22,668 nucleotides of DNA from Gammaproteobacteria bacterium RIFCSPHIGHO2_12_FULL_37_34 (lineage in GTDB: Bacteria; Pseudomonadota; Gammaproteobacteria; DSM-16500), in assembly GCA_001801495.1 (NCBI GenBank), contig MGXW01000076.1, forward strand, positions 1 through 22,668, given 5' to 3'. The position numbers and the translations under genes were made by a program. The notes beneath the pieces are model-generated. The model worked only from the letters and a program-made list of their open reading frames with translations, was not told where the DNA came from and ran no database searches. Positions 15,063 through 22,668 of this stretch are shown piece after piece. Within the stretch, counting starts at the first letter, position 1; each line of letters starts with the position of its first letter.

Positions 15063-16319
15063 CTACATCGAACAAATTATGGCTTCGCCAAATCCTGAGC
15101 TGCTTACCTCTTTTGCATCTTTCATGAGTCGAGCAAAATCATAAGTCACTGTTTTTGCAGCAATAGCACCTTCCATGCCTTTAACAATCAAATCAGCCGC
15201 CTCATTCCAAGTCATGTGTCGCAGCATCATTTCAGCAGATAAAATCAGTGAACCAGGATTCACCTTATCCTGGCCGGCATATTTTGGAGCCGTCCCATGA
15301 GTTGCCTCAAATAACGCAATCCCATCACCAATATTGGCGCCTGGCGCAATACCAATTCCGCCAACCTGAGCTGCCAATGCATCTGAAATGTAATCGCCAT
15401 TTAGATTCAAGGTGGCAATGACACTATAATCCGCTGGTCGTAAAAGAATTTGCTGCAGAAAAGCATCAGCAATAACATCTTTAATAATGATATCTTTGCC
15501 TGTTTTTGGGTTTTTTAATACTTGCCAAGGACCATTATCTAATGGTTTTGCAGAAAATTGGGTGCGTGCTACTTCATAACCCCAATCACGAAATGCGCCT
15601 TCAGTATATTTCATAATATTACCTTTATGTACCAAGGTAACCGAATCCCGTTTGTGATCGATAGCATATTGAATAGCGCGGCACACTAATCGCGATGTCC
15701 CTTGTTGCGACACGGGCTTAATACCAATACCACAATGTTCAGGAAAACGAATTTTTTTTACTTGCATGTCATTTCGCAAAAACTGAATAACTTTTTTAGC
15801 ATCGGCGCTATCTCCAGGCCATTCTATACCTGCATAAATATCTTCAGAATTTTCCCGAAAAATAACCATATTAGTGTGCCACGGTTCTTTGAGTGGACTC
15901 GGCACACCTGTAAAATAACGAATAGGACGCAAACATACATACAAATCTAAATCTTGGCGTAATGCAACATTAAGAGAACGAATGCCCCCACCTACTGGAG
16001 TAGTTAAAGGCCCTTTGATGGCAACAGAAAATTCACGCATGGCATCTACTGTTTCTTGAGGTAACCAACTATCTTTTCCGTATCGCTTGGTGGCTTTTTC
16101 CCCAGCATAAATTTCCATCCAATGAATACAATGTTTTCCGCCATATGCTTTTTGTACGGCAGTATCTACTACATGACGCATCACCGGGGTAATATCTACA
16201 CCAATACCATCCCCCTCAATAAATGGAATAATCGGTTCATTAGGGACGCTTAAGGTAAAATTTGGATGAACGGTAATTTTCTTACCCGCTGTAGGAATAG
16301 TGATATATTGGTAAGCCAT
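15063..16319 (-). CDS. icd: NADP-dependent isocitrate dehydrogenase
   Basis: Cytosolic TCA-cycle enzyme that turns isocitrate to 2-oxoglutarate and CO2, making NADPH. 418 residues, colinear with E. coli Icd (416). Visible are PFIEGDGIG (near 32-40), the substrate loop GGGIRSLNVALRQ with S115 (the residue phosphorylated by AceK in E. coli, S113), FRENSEDIYAGIEW, VTLVHKGNIMKYTEGAF, LNLNGDYISDALAAQVGGIGIAPGAN in part, and the NADP-binding GTAPKYAGQDKVNPGS. AAGGAT lies before ATG 16319. It is transcribed away from mnmA. Confidence 0.97.
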   Translation of the reverse strand: MAYQYITIPTAGKKITVHPNFTLSVPNEPIIPFIEGDGIGVDITPVMRHVVDTAVQKAYGGKHCIHWMEIYAGEKATKRYGKDSWLPQETVDAMREFSVAIKGPLTTPVGGGIRSLNVALRQDLDLYVCLRPIRYFTGVPSPLKEPWHTNMVIFRENSEDIYAGIEWPGDSADAKKVIQFLRNDMQVKKIRFPEHCGIGIKPVSQQGTSRLVCRAIQYAIDHKRDSVTLVHKGNIMKYTEGAFRDWGYEVARTQFSAKPLDNGPWQVLKNPKTGKDIIIKDVIADAFLQQILLRPADYSVIATLNLNGDYISDALAAQVGGIGIAPGANIGDGIALFEATHGTAPKYAGQDKVNPGSLILSAEMMLRHMTWNEAADLIVKGMEGAIAAKTVTYDFARLMKDAKEVSSSGFGEAIICSM

Positions 16320-16346
16320 GGTTTCATCCTTTTCTTAGCTTCGGGT

Positions 16347-16376
16347 ATATTAGCAAGGGATAGTCGATAATGGCAA
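16347..16376 (-). promoter_or_regulatory. Likely promoter of icd
   Basis: On the minus strand, TTGCCA (16371-16376), an 18-nt spacer and TAATAT (16347-16352), with a predicted leader of about 20 nt that carries the AAGGAT ribosome site. Confidence 0.5.
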
Positions 16377-16383
16377 TTTATTC

Positions 16384-16389
16384 TATAAT
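16384..16389 (+). promoter_or_regulatory. Consensus -10 (TATAAT) of mnmA
   Basis: A perfect TATAAT with 12 nt before ATG 16402 and only a weak -35 (TAGTCG at 16361-16366, 17-nt spacer). The spacing to the start codon is the same as at trxB, so the transcript would be nearly leaderless. No Shine-Dalgarno is seen before the ATG (TTAAAAAAACATC). Confidence 0.45.
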
Positions 16390-16401
16390 TAAAAAAACAT
16401 C

Positions 16402-17508
16402 ATGCACACATTCCCTAAACACATATTTGTTGGTATGTCAGGTGGCGTTGACTCATCGGTTGCTGCTTATTTGCTAAAACAAGCAGGACACCAAATTGAA
16501 GCGGTGTTCATGAAAAATTGGGAAACAGATGACACCGACGCTTATTGCTCATCTGCGATCGACCTTGCTGATGCGGAAACGGTTTGTGATCAACTAAACA
16601 TTAAATTACATGTTATTAATTTTTCTGATCGTTACTGGGAAAAAGTATTTGCTCATTTTCTAGATGAATATAGAGCAGGCCGCACACCTAATCCAGATAT
16701 TCTTTGTAACAAAGAAATTAAATTTAAAGCGTTTTTAGATTACGCTAAACAACATGAAGCCCGTTATATCGCGACCGGTCATTATGCTCGCCTACAATAC
16801 GATCATACCGGGATTCGTTTACTCAAAGGCCGTGATTTCGAAAAAGATCAAAGTTACTTTTTATATGCACTTGACCAATCACAATTAACACATAGTTTAT
16901 TTCCAGTAGGAGAATTATTAAAAAAAGAAGTTCGCGCCATTGCAACATCACTCGGATTAAAAAATCATGCTAAAAAAGACAGTACGGGCATTTGTTTTAT
17001 CGGTGAACGTCCGTTCAAGAAATTTTTAAATGATTATTTACCTGGAGAACCAGGTCCAATTGAAACCATCGATGGAGAAGTAATCGGGCAACACGATGGC
17101 TTAATGTTTTATACCATCGGTCAACGTCAAGGGTTGCATATTGGTGGGTTAAAAGGTAAAGCAGAACAGCCTTGGTATGTGGCAAATAAAGATATCAAAC
17201 GAAATGTATTAATAGTCGTGCAAGACAATCAACATCCTGCACTTTTCAAACAATCATTGATTGTTTCAGCCATTCATTGGATCAATCAACCGCCTTCTCT
17301 GCCTCTAAACACACATGCAAAAATTCGTTACCGCCAACCCGATCAGGCTTGCATCATTGAAGCCATCCAACCATCCGACGAGGTGCACACACAACATGCA
17401 GCATATCGCGTTACGTTTAAACAACCGCAACGAGCGATTACCCCTGGCCAATCTATCGTGTTTTATCAGGATGAAATTTGCCTAGGGGGTGGTATGATTA
17501 GAGAATAG
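16402..17508 (+). CDS. mnmA: tRNA-specific 2-thiouridylase MnmA
   Basis: Adds sulfur to U34 of Lys, Glu and Gln tRNAs, with ATP and sulfur delivered by the TusE relay. 368 residues. The ATP PP-loop SGGVDS lies at 13-18 and the catalytic Cys pair is C102 (PDILCNKEIKFKAF) and C198 (DSTGICFIGER). EAVFMKNWETDD, IATGHYARL, KDQSYFLYAL and YTIGQRQGL are strong family matches. The C-terminal beta-barrel ends in VFYQDEICLGGGMI. purB follows after 34 nt. In E. coli hflD lies between mnmA and purB; here it is missing. Confidence 0.96.
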   Translation: MHTFPKHIFVGMSGGVDSSVAAYLLKQAGHQIEAVFMKNWETDDTDAYCSSAIDLADAETVCDQLNIKLHVINFSDRYWEKVFAHFLDEYRAGRTPNPDILCNKEIKFKAFLDYAKQHEARYIATGHYARLQYDHTGIRLLKGRDFEKDQSYFLYALDQSQLTHSLFPVGELLKKEVRAIATSLGLKNHAKKDSTGICFIGERPFKKFLNDYLPGEPGPIETIDGEVIGQHDGLMFYTIGQRQGLHIGGLKGKAEQPWYVANKDIKRNVLIVVQDNQHPALFKQSLIVSAIHWINQPPSLPLNTHAKIRYRQPDQACIIEAIQPSDEVHTQHAAYRVTFKQPQRAITPGQSIVFYQDEICLGGGMIRE

Positions 17509-17542
17509 AGATGAAAGATCGAGTGATGCAATAGGAGTTTCC

Positions 17543-18901
17543 ATGGATATCAGTAGTTTAATGGCTATTTCTCCATTAGATGGCCGTTATCAAGATAAAG
17601 TAACTTCGTTACGAGAAATTTTTAGTGAATATGGTTTAATTAAACATCGCATCATCGTTGAAATTCGCTGGCTAGAACTGCTTTTAAATCTACCTGAAAT
17701 AGGCAAACTAAGCTCCTCTGCAAAAAAACAGCTGGATGATATGATTGAAAGTTTTTCTCCTATTGATGCCATGCAAATCAAAAAAATAGAAGCGCGCATT
17801 AATCACGACGTAAAAGCTGTTGAATATTTTATCAAAGAACGCATCTTGGATCATCCAGAATTAAAAGCAGTGAGTGAGCTCATTCACTTTGGATGCACAT
17901 CGGAAGATATTAATAATTTGGCTTATAGTTTAATGCTAAAAAACGCACGCGAACAATGCATCTTACCTCTATTGAATGACTTAGTAGCCACCATGCGATG
18001 CGATGCACACAGTTATGCTGATCTAAGTATGCTCGCACACACGCATGGCCAACCAGCTAGCCCAACTACGCTTGGTAAAGAAATAGCAAACGTCGTTGTA
18101 CGCTTAGAAAGACAAATGGATCAGCTAACTCACGCTTCTCTTTTTGGAAAAATGAATGGTGCCTCAGGTAATTACAATGCCCTTGCGATAGCCTATCCCA
18201 ACATTGATTGGCAGCAACAAAGCGAGCGCTTCATCACTCAGCTAAACTTAACCTGGAACCCTTATACCACACAAATTGAACCGCATGATTCTCTTGCTGA
18301 ATGGTTTGCAATTATCCTGCGCATCAATACTATTCTTCTTGATTTTAATCGTGATATATGGGGTTACATTGCTATTCATTACTTCAAACAAAAATCACTT
18401 CCTGGTGAAGTTGGTTCCTCTACCATGCCACACAAAATTAATCCGATTGATTTTGAAAATTCAGAAGGAAATTTAGGAATCGCCAATGCACTATTAGAAC
18501 ACATGATTGCCAAACTACCTATTTCACGTTGGCAACGTGATTTATCAGATTCAACTGTATTACGTAATATAGGAGTAGCACTTGGTTATACTTTGCTTTC
18601 TTATCAAGCGACATTAAAAGGCATTAAAAAATTAGAGCCTAATCAATCAGTCATTACGGCGGATCTTAATCAGCATTGGGAAGTATTAGGCGAAGCAATA
18701 CAAACGATGATGCGCCGTTATCAACTTGAACAAGCTTATGAACAGTTAAAAGACTTCACACGCGGCAAAACGCTTGATCAAGCAACCTTACAACAATTTA
18801 TTACACAATTACCGCTTCCAGATACCGAAAAGAAACGATTATTAGCGCTCACCCCACAACACTATATTGGATATGCAAAAGAATTAGCAGGCAAGGTATA
18901 A
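17543..18901 (+). CDS. purB: Adenylosuccinate lyase
   Basis: Purine synthesis enzyme that releases fumarate from SAICAR and from adenylosuccinate. 452 residues (E. coli 456). Matches include AISPLDGRYQDKV, ELIHFGCTSEDINN, THGQPASPTTLGKE and the signature flexible loop SSTMPHKINPIDFENSEGN, beginning near residue 292 and holding the catalytic Ser. TAGGAG sits 5 nt before ATG 17543. The stop is one base from the start of the next gene, so a shared transcript with the lipo-like protein is likely. Confidence 0.97.
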   Translation: MDISSLMAISPLDGRYQDKVTSLREIFSEYGLIKHRIIVEIRWLELLLNLPEIGKLSSSAKKQLDDMIESFSPIDAMQIKKIEARINHDVKAVEYFIKERILDHPELKAVSELIHFGCTSEDINNLAYSLMLKNAREQCILPLLNDLVATMRCDAHSYADLSMLAHTHGQPASPTTLGKEIANVVVRLERQMDQLTHASLFGKMNGASGNYNALAIAYPNIDWQQQSERFITQLNLTWNPYTTQIEPHDSLAEWFAIILRINTILLDFNRDIWGYIAIHYFKQKSLPGEVGSSTMPHKINPIDFENSEGNLGIANALLEHMIAKLPISRWQRDLSDSTVLRNIGVALGYTLLSYQATLKGIKKLEPNQSVITADLNQHWEVLGEAIQTMMRRYQLEQAYEQLKDFTRGKTLDQATLQQFITQLPLPDTEKKRLLALTPQHYIGYAKELAGKV

Positions 18902-18902
18902 C

Positions 18903-19814
18903 ATGCGATTTTATCGTTATATAAAAAATAAACTGTATCGATGGCTCATCTATGAACCACCTCCTATTGAACTGATGCCATTTGATTTCAGTCGTTTGAA
19001 ATATGAAATTCGCCCGGGTGATGTACTACTCATTGAAGGACGCAGTCGAGTCAGTTCAGTGATCAGAACCATTACCCAAAGCTCTTGGACACATGCTGCA
19101 TTATATATTGGCCGCCCAGTTGATTTTGAAGATGAAGAAATAGTAGAAATTCTTCGTCAACAAGCTGATGCTAAAGAAAAAACTCGATTGATTTTAGAGG
19201 GTTTGTTAGGAAAAGGCACCCTTGTTGCTCCACTTACCGCTTATCGAGATCATCATATGCGAATTTGCCGGCCTATAGGTATTACGCACGATGACATTCA
19301 ACTTGTATTGAAATATGCTATCAAAGCCCTAGGCCAACCTTATAATGTTAGGCAATTACTCGATCTTGCCCGGTTTCTTTTACCGTGGACTATTCTTCCA
19401 CGTCGCTGGGGGTCTAGTTTATTCCGCACCTCATCAGGTGAGCCCGAAGGCGGGGTGTGCTCTTCTTTAATTGCTGAAGCATTTTCCTCCGTCCGATTTC
19501 CCATTCGACCTTTTGCCAAAGCGGATAAAGAACAAGGATTAGAACTCTTTCCTCGTAATCCTCAACTGTTTGTACCAAAAGATTTTGATTTTTCACCCTA
19601 TTTTGAAATTATTAAATACCCTTTGTTTAATCCAGATGAACCTCTTCCTTATTATCAACGTTTACCCTGGGCGAAAAGTGATTTATCATACCAGGATCAT
19701 GGTGTGTTATCCGAACCAAAAAAGAAATCCAAAAAGACAAACGACCACCCGCCATCCCCACATACACCGCCAAAAAAAGATGAGCCACCTGAGAATTCTA
19801 CGGTTGAAAAGTAA
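18903..19814 (+). CDS. YiiX/lipo-like permuted papain-fold (NlpC/P60-superfamily) hydrolase
   Basis: 303-residue protein of the family often named lipo-like or YiiX-like, a circularly permuted papain fold that cuts amide or ester bonds in peptidoglycan or lipids; no substrate can be named. The pattern IRPGDVLLIEGRSRVSSVIR (36-55) leads to the catalytic His in SSWTHAALYIG (H64). An acidic residue follows in LILEGLLGKG (E99), and the nucleophile is in EGGVCSSLIAEAF (C186). There is no signal peptide or lipobox; the basic N-terminus MRFYRYIKNKLYRWL may be an amphipathic helix. The last 35 residues are a Lys/Pro-rich disordered tail (EPKKKSKKTN, then PP and PPKK). It starts one base after purB and uses AAGG in the purB end as its ribosome site. 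Confidence 0.75.
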   Translation: MRFYRYIKNKLYRWLIYEPPPIELMPFDFSRLKYEIRPGDVLLIEGRSRVSSVIRTITQSSWTHAALYIGRPVDFEDEEIVEILRQQADAKEKTRLILEGLLGKGTLVAPLTAYRDHHMRICRPIGITHDDIQLVLKYAIKALGQPYNVRQLLDLARFLLPWTILPRRWGSSLFRTSSGEPEGGVCSSLIAEAFSSVRFPIRPFAKADKEQGLELFPRNPQLFVPKDFDFSPYFEIIKYPLFNPDEPLPYYQRLPWAKSDLSYQDHGVLSEPKKKSKKTNDHPPSPHTPPKKDEPPENSTVEK

Positions 19815-19831
19815 AAAAAATCTGTTATGCT
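19804..19831 (+). promoter_or_regulatory. Possible extended -10 promoter for the small coiled-coil gene
   Basis: TTGAAA (19804-19809), a 16-nt spacer and TATGCT (19826-19831) with TG one base upstream of it. It overlaps the end of the lipo-like gene and would give a leader of about 23 nt carrying GGAGAG. Confidence 0.45.
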
Positions 19832-19861
19832 TTCTGCTAACTTTATCTGGAGAGAGTGCTC

Positions 19862-20218
19862 ATGGGATTAAGATCCACAAACCACCGTACTAATAATACA
19901 AGCAAAACAATCCCCTCGCATCATCATGAAAAAAACACCATCATGCTCGTACAAGAAATAAGCGAATTAAAATGCGAAAACGACATATTAAAATCTGAAA
20001 ACAAGACATTACGTGATTTAAATAATGAATTACTTCAATATATCCATGAGCAATCTAAGAAACAAGCAAAGCCTCCTCTCAATAAAAGCAAGATAAAATT
20101 TGGTATATTCGATCATAAAACTCAGCTGCCATTACCTATCCAGTACAGTAATAGCAATGAAGGTCCAGCAGGGGGAAGGCTTGAGGAACATGCTATTTGT
20201 TTAATAAAGTCAAAATAA
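19862..20218 (+). CDS. Small coiled-coil protein of unknown function
   Basis: 118 residues from ATG 19862; an in-frame GTG 6 nt upstream is less likely because GGAGAG at 19849-19854 is spaced 7 nt from the ATG. The N-terminal 25 residues are polar and His/Thr-rich. Residues about 27-65 form a clear coiled coil (MLVQEISELKCENDILKSEN and onward, Leu/Ile at heptad spacing). The C-terminal half is Lys/Pro/Gly-rich (GPAGGRLEEH) without a domain I recognise. It has no signal peptide and no membrane segment. It lies 10 nt upstream of the secreted DUF2845-like gene, so the two probably share a transcript. Confidence 0.6.
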   Translation: MGLRSTNHRTNNTSKTIPSHHHEKNTIMLVQEISELKCENDILKSENKTLRDLNNELLQYIHEQSKKQAKPPLNKSKIKFGIFDHKTQLPLPIQYSNSNEGPAGGRLEEHAICLIKSK

Positions 20219-20228
20219 GCATCACATC

Positions 20229-20762
20229 ATGACAATGATTAAAATGATTTTTGTTTTTCTCCTACCCACAATCAGTTATGCTTTTTTTTGCCCGAATAAT
20301 TTTAATCAAATTAATTTTGGCGATACGATAGCGCAAATACAACAACAATGCGGTACGCCTGCAAAACAAGAAACCAAAGAAATCGCACCTGACATACCTA
20401 CTCCACAAGAATGGAATTATTATGTGCCGCGCACCTATACCCTAAGCGCAACGAATCAACCGGAGATGACACTCAAAACTCAAATTATATTTGATGCTAA
20501 TGGAAAAGCCATTAATATTAATGTAAATGGCTTAAGTATGCCTTCAACCAATGTGTGTGGTGCTGTCATTCAGCTTGGAGCAACCCAAGATACTGTAAAA
20601 GCAGCTTGTGGAAATCCTGCTATTATCAATAAACAACAAGCAACTGCACCTCAAACAGGATCCTCGCAACCACCCAAAAACAAAATTACCGAATTTACTT
20701 ACTCGACTACACCACCTGTTACGCTTGTTTTTGAAAATGGGGTGTTGAAAAGCAAAAAATAG
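20229..20762 (+). CDS. Secreted tandem-repeat protein, DUF2845-like
   Basis: 177 residues. A signal peptide is clear: MIKMIFVFLLPTISYA, with cleavage before FFCPNN. The mature protein is an internal duplication. C21..FGDTIAQIQQQCGTP (to 44) then EWNYY and QIIFDANGKA forms unit 1; C110..LGATQDTVKAACGNP (to 130) then EFTYS and TLVFENGVLK forms unit 2. Each unit has Gly-x-x-x-x-x-(I/V)-x-x-x-Cys-Gly-x-Pro and one Cys about 17-20 residues earlier, so two periplasmic disulfides (C21-C41, C110-C127) are likely. The pattern resembles DUF2845 proteins common in Legionellaceae; the assignment is from memory of that pattern. Function is unknown. Its stop is 6 nt from the convergent LRR gene. Confidence 0.7.
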   Translation: MTMIKMIFVFLLPTISYAFFCPNNFNQINFGDTIAQIQQQCGTPAKQETKEIAPDIPTPQEWNYYVPRTYTLSATNQPEMTLKTQIIFDANGKAININVNGLSMPSTNVCGAVIQLGATQDTVKAACGNPAIINKQQATAPQTGSSQPPKNKITEFTYSTTPPVTLVFENGVLKSKK

Positions 20763-20775
20763 AGGCCGCTATTTT
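20756..20775. terminator. Possible bidirectional hairpin joining two convergent stop codons
   Basis: AAAATAG-AGGCCG-CTATTTT. The left arm contains the TAG stop of the secreted protein gene (20760-20762) and the right arm the TAG stop of the LRR gene (20769-20771, minus strand). The stem is 7 bp and AT-rich, so it is weak as a terminator, but no other candidate exists in the 6-nt gap. Confidence 0.35.
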
Positions 20776-22668
20776 ATAAGTCCAGTGCATAAAAATTCTT
20801 CAAACCCACCAGAAGAGCGTGTAGAAGCCAGATTTTCTAGCTGGGGTGGTGGTGGTATACAGAATATACTCGTTGTTGTTACGACTGTATTCCCTGAAGA
20901 CGAAGCTGCGGGGCTATTGCTTTTTTGAGAAGCGGTAGAACAACGAGGGGTAGAGCTTCCGCCTGTCACTAGACTCAACCTTCTATGAGTAGAAGTGAAA
21001 CATCTATCATAAATCAGCACGCCCGAACCTGCTGCAGCTGCAACAGAACCAGAAGCAATAAATCCCGCCCCTACCGCCAACGCTACCGCACCTACAATAA
21101 GCCCACCAATGCCTGTTGAAGCAAGTGCAAAACCAACCACAATTGCTAACAAGCCGATCCATAATTTTTTATTAGACTGTTTGTTTTTTTTATTTGCTTC
21201 CTTTAATGAAAGCTTTTTTTGTTCCGCATCTAGTAAATATGCACCCGAAATATTCCTTTCATTGGGCGAACCTGTTTTGTCATGTGGTTTAACAACAGAT
21301 TGCCCTGGTACTCCTTCCGGTTGCTCGGTCGATAAAATTGAGTGTTCAAGCCCCTTCAATAACACATCAAGCAAGGATAGAATGTTGAATTTGTTCACGT
21401 CAAATGTAACAGAATCTGCTTTTTCTAAAAAATATAATTTATTTTCAATAAATGCCAATTGATCACCTTTTGAAAAGCTATCTTGTAATCGCTTAATGCG
21501 GCCTCTGATGGGTGATAAAATTTTCTCTTTATGATCGATTAACACCTTTTCAACTTTTGCTGCCTGAATCACATCAGTAAATAGCTGATCGGTATTCGCA
21601 TTTTTTACTTGCGTTTCTAATTCTTCAAGTTTTTTTCTGCAGTCTTCGATTTTCACATTCAATTTGGCCTGATCATCCTCTTTATTTTCAAGTAAGGCTT
21701 GAATCGAACCCGCTAATGAATTGAGATGCGCTATCATTTTTCTAAAATGCAAAGAATATCCTTTACTTTTAAAATATTGTACAACCATACGCAATTGACG
21801 TACTCTTTCTGAAAACTCCGCAAGAGTTTTCAGCGTCTCTTCAACAAGAATTAATTGTTGTTGATCAACCTGCTCACGGTTCTTACCTTGATCAAATTCA
21901 GGCTTTTTTGCAACCTCCGCGCTCTTGTGATCTTGTAGTGGTTTTTTTCTTGAACTATCTAATCGCTCTAATCGCTTATCAATGCCGCCTGTCTTCTTTT
22001 TTTTCACTGTTGTTTTTCCTGCCTTTCCTTGAAAATTTTTATTATGAGATTGATTTCCACTAGTTAGTATATTTCTCTCAATAAGATCAACATCATTTCT
22101 CTCTATTTTAGTTCGGATGCTAGACACTAAATCACTTTTATAAACAATTAACTTCGGAGTAACGAGTTTTTTTCCTTCTGGATCTTGAGCGGCAGGATAA
22201 TCCTCTCGCATAAGAGCGTTTTGGAAGGATTGACACTGCTCACTTGTAATATGACGTCCAAAACCACTATTTTTCATTACCATTATTTTTCCAAAAATCA
22301 AACCAACAGGTTGCACATAAATCGGTTCTCGTAACAAACCAATCACACATTGAAAAATATCTTCCTCTTTTGGGAGATTTTGCCCAGGATTCATGGTAAT
22401 AAGATTGTTTGAAATATCCAAAGCTAATAGCGAAGGAGATGTGGCAAATGCCTCCAAAAGCAATACTGCACCTTGATTCTGAATACAATTAGTTTCAACA
22501 TCTAAAATGCGCAATGTGTTATTTTGAGTTAACGCAGTTGCAATTGCTTTAGCCGACTCAACATCTAAGCTACTTGGGCGCTTTGGAGTATCATGAATAG
22601 TTAGCTCAATCAGATGATTATTGTTTGTTAATAAATCACTTAATTTCTGAGGAGGAATAGTGTGAGCA
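20769..22668 (-). CDS. LRR / coiled-coil / membrane-hairpin protein, effector-like (5' end outside window)
   Basis: The frame is open to the window edge (first full codon at 22667), so a TTG at 22514 is internal and the start is missing; about 632 residues are visible. The visible N-terminus has ribonuclease-inhibitor-type leucine-rich repeats (AKAIATALTQNNTLRILDVE, then AVLLLEAFATSPSLLALDIS). A Lys/Arg-rich segment follows (KTTVKKKKTGG, DKRLERLDSSRKK). A long coiled coil spans about 21,350-21,900. Two membrane segments follow near 21,000-21,165 (LWIGLLAIVVGFALASTGIG and GLIVGAVALAVGAGFIASGS) and form a Gly/Ala-rich hairpin. A Ser/Thr-rich tail ends in GFEEFLCTGLIK. The architecture fits secreted host-directed proteins of Legionellales. 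The C-terminus has Leu at -3 and a short Glu cluster, features linked to Dot/Icm export signals. No enzymatic motif is seen. Confidence 0.7.
   Translation of the reverse strand, partial: AHTIPPQKLSDLLTNNNHLIELTIHDTPKRPSSLDVESAKAIATALTQNNTLRILDVETNCIQNQGAVLLLEAFATSPSLLALDISNNLITMNPGQNLPKEEDIFQCVIGLLREPIYVQPVGLIFGKIMVMKNSGFGRHITSEQCQSFQNALMREDYPAAQDPEGKKLVTPKLIVYKSDLVSSIRTKIERNDVDLIERNILTSGNQSHNKNFQGKAGKTTVKKKKTGGIDKRLERLDSSRKKPLQDHKSAEVAKKPEFDQGKNREQVDQQQLILVEETLKTLAEFSERVRQLRMVVQYFKSKGYSLHFRKMIAHLNSLAGSIQALLENKEDDQAKLNVKIEDCRKKLEELETQVKNANTDQLFTDVIQAAKVEKVLIDHKEKILSPIRGRIKRLQDSFSKGDQLAFIENKLYFLEKADSVTFDVNKFNILSLLDVLLKGLEHSILSTEQPEGVPGQSVVKPHDKTGSPNERNISGAYLLDAEQKKLSLKEANKKNKQSNKKLWIGLLAIVVGFALASTGIGGLIVGAVALAVGAGFIASGSVAAAAGSGVLIYDRCFTSTHRRLSLVTGGSSTPRCSTASQKSNSPAASSSGNTVVTTTSIFCIPPPPQLENLASTRSSGGFEEFLCTGLIK

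Noticed and set aside
22514..22516. TTG as the start of the LRR protein
   Set aside because: The frame continues upstream to the window edge with further leucine-rich repeat sequence.
1..22668. CRISPR array, rRNA, complete IS or prophage
   Set aside because: No regularly spaced repeats, no rRNA-like sequence, and no transposase, integrase or phage structural gene was seen.

Overview
This window reads as the chromosome of an AT-rich gammaproteobacterium, most likely a host-associated member of the Legionellales (Legionella/Coxiella/Aquicella/Berkiella-like). That placement is inference from two things. First, the housekeeping genes closely follow gammaproteobacterial proteins and sit in a known neighbourhood: rarA-lolA-ftsK-trxB-infA-clpA-clpS and icd-mnmA-purB are neighbours or near neighbours in many gammaproteobacteria, including E. 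coli. Second, several accessory genes look like eukaryote-directed proteins (ankyrin repeats, ribonuclease-inhibitor-type leucine-rich repeats, coiled coils with membrane segments).

Layout. 1-758 is the 3' end of relA (+). 792-3110 is a P1B-4-type heavy-metal ATPase (+). 3140-3689 is a MazF/PemK toxin with a ribbon-helix-helix antitoxin (-), behind a palindromic operator. 3889-5945 is a two-gene operon (+) with an ATGA overlap: an ankyrin-repeat protein and a coiled-coil/single-membrane-segment protein, both with N-termini that resemble mitochondrial presequences. 5947-10474 is ftsK-lolA-rarA (-), with a dense cluster of palindromes between ftsK and lolA. 10540-11770 is trxB-infA (+), overlapping. 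11773-14859 is clpS-clpA and a small double-zinc-ribbon gene (-). 15063-16319 is icd (-). 16402-18901 is mnmA-purB (+), followed by a YiiX/lipo-like papain-fold hydrolase, a coiled-coil protein and a secreted tandem-repeat (DUF2845-like) protein. 20769 to the window end is the 3' part of a large LRR/coiled-coil/membrane-hairpin protein (-).

How the genes work together. ClpS and ClpA form the adaptor/unfoldase pair of N-degron proteolysis. The aat gene that often lies between trxB and infA is absent there. RelA and the toxin-antitoxin pair are stress genes. FtsK, LolA and RarA serve chromosome segregation, lipoprotein transport and replication-fork maintenance.

Two observations stand out. (1) The 3889-5945 operon is a candidate pair of mitochondria-targeted host-interaction proteins. 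(2) A 154-bp miniature inverted-repeat element at 12074-12227 is flanked by a 9-bp target duplication (CTCCTTTAA) that duplicates the Shine-Dalgarno sequence of the zinc-ribbon gene. Removing the element and one copy restores a tight clpA-to-zinc-ribbon junction of 22 nt. No rRNA, tRNA, CRISPR array or complete insertion sequence was seen, and there is no gene-free stretch longer than 300 bases.
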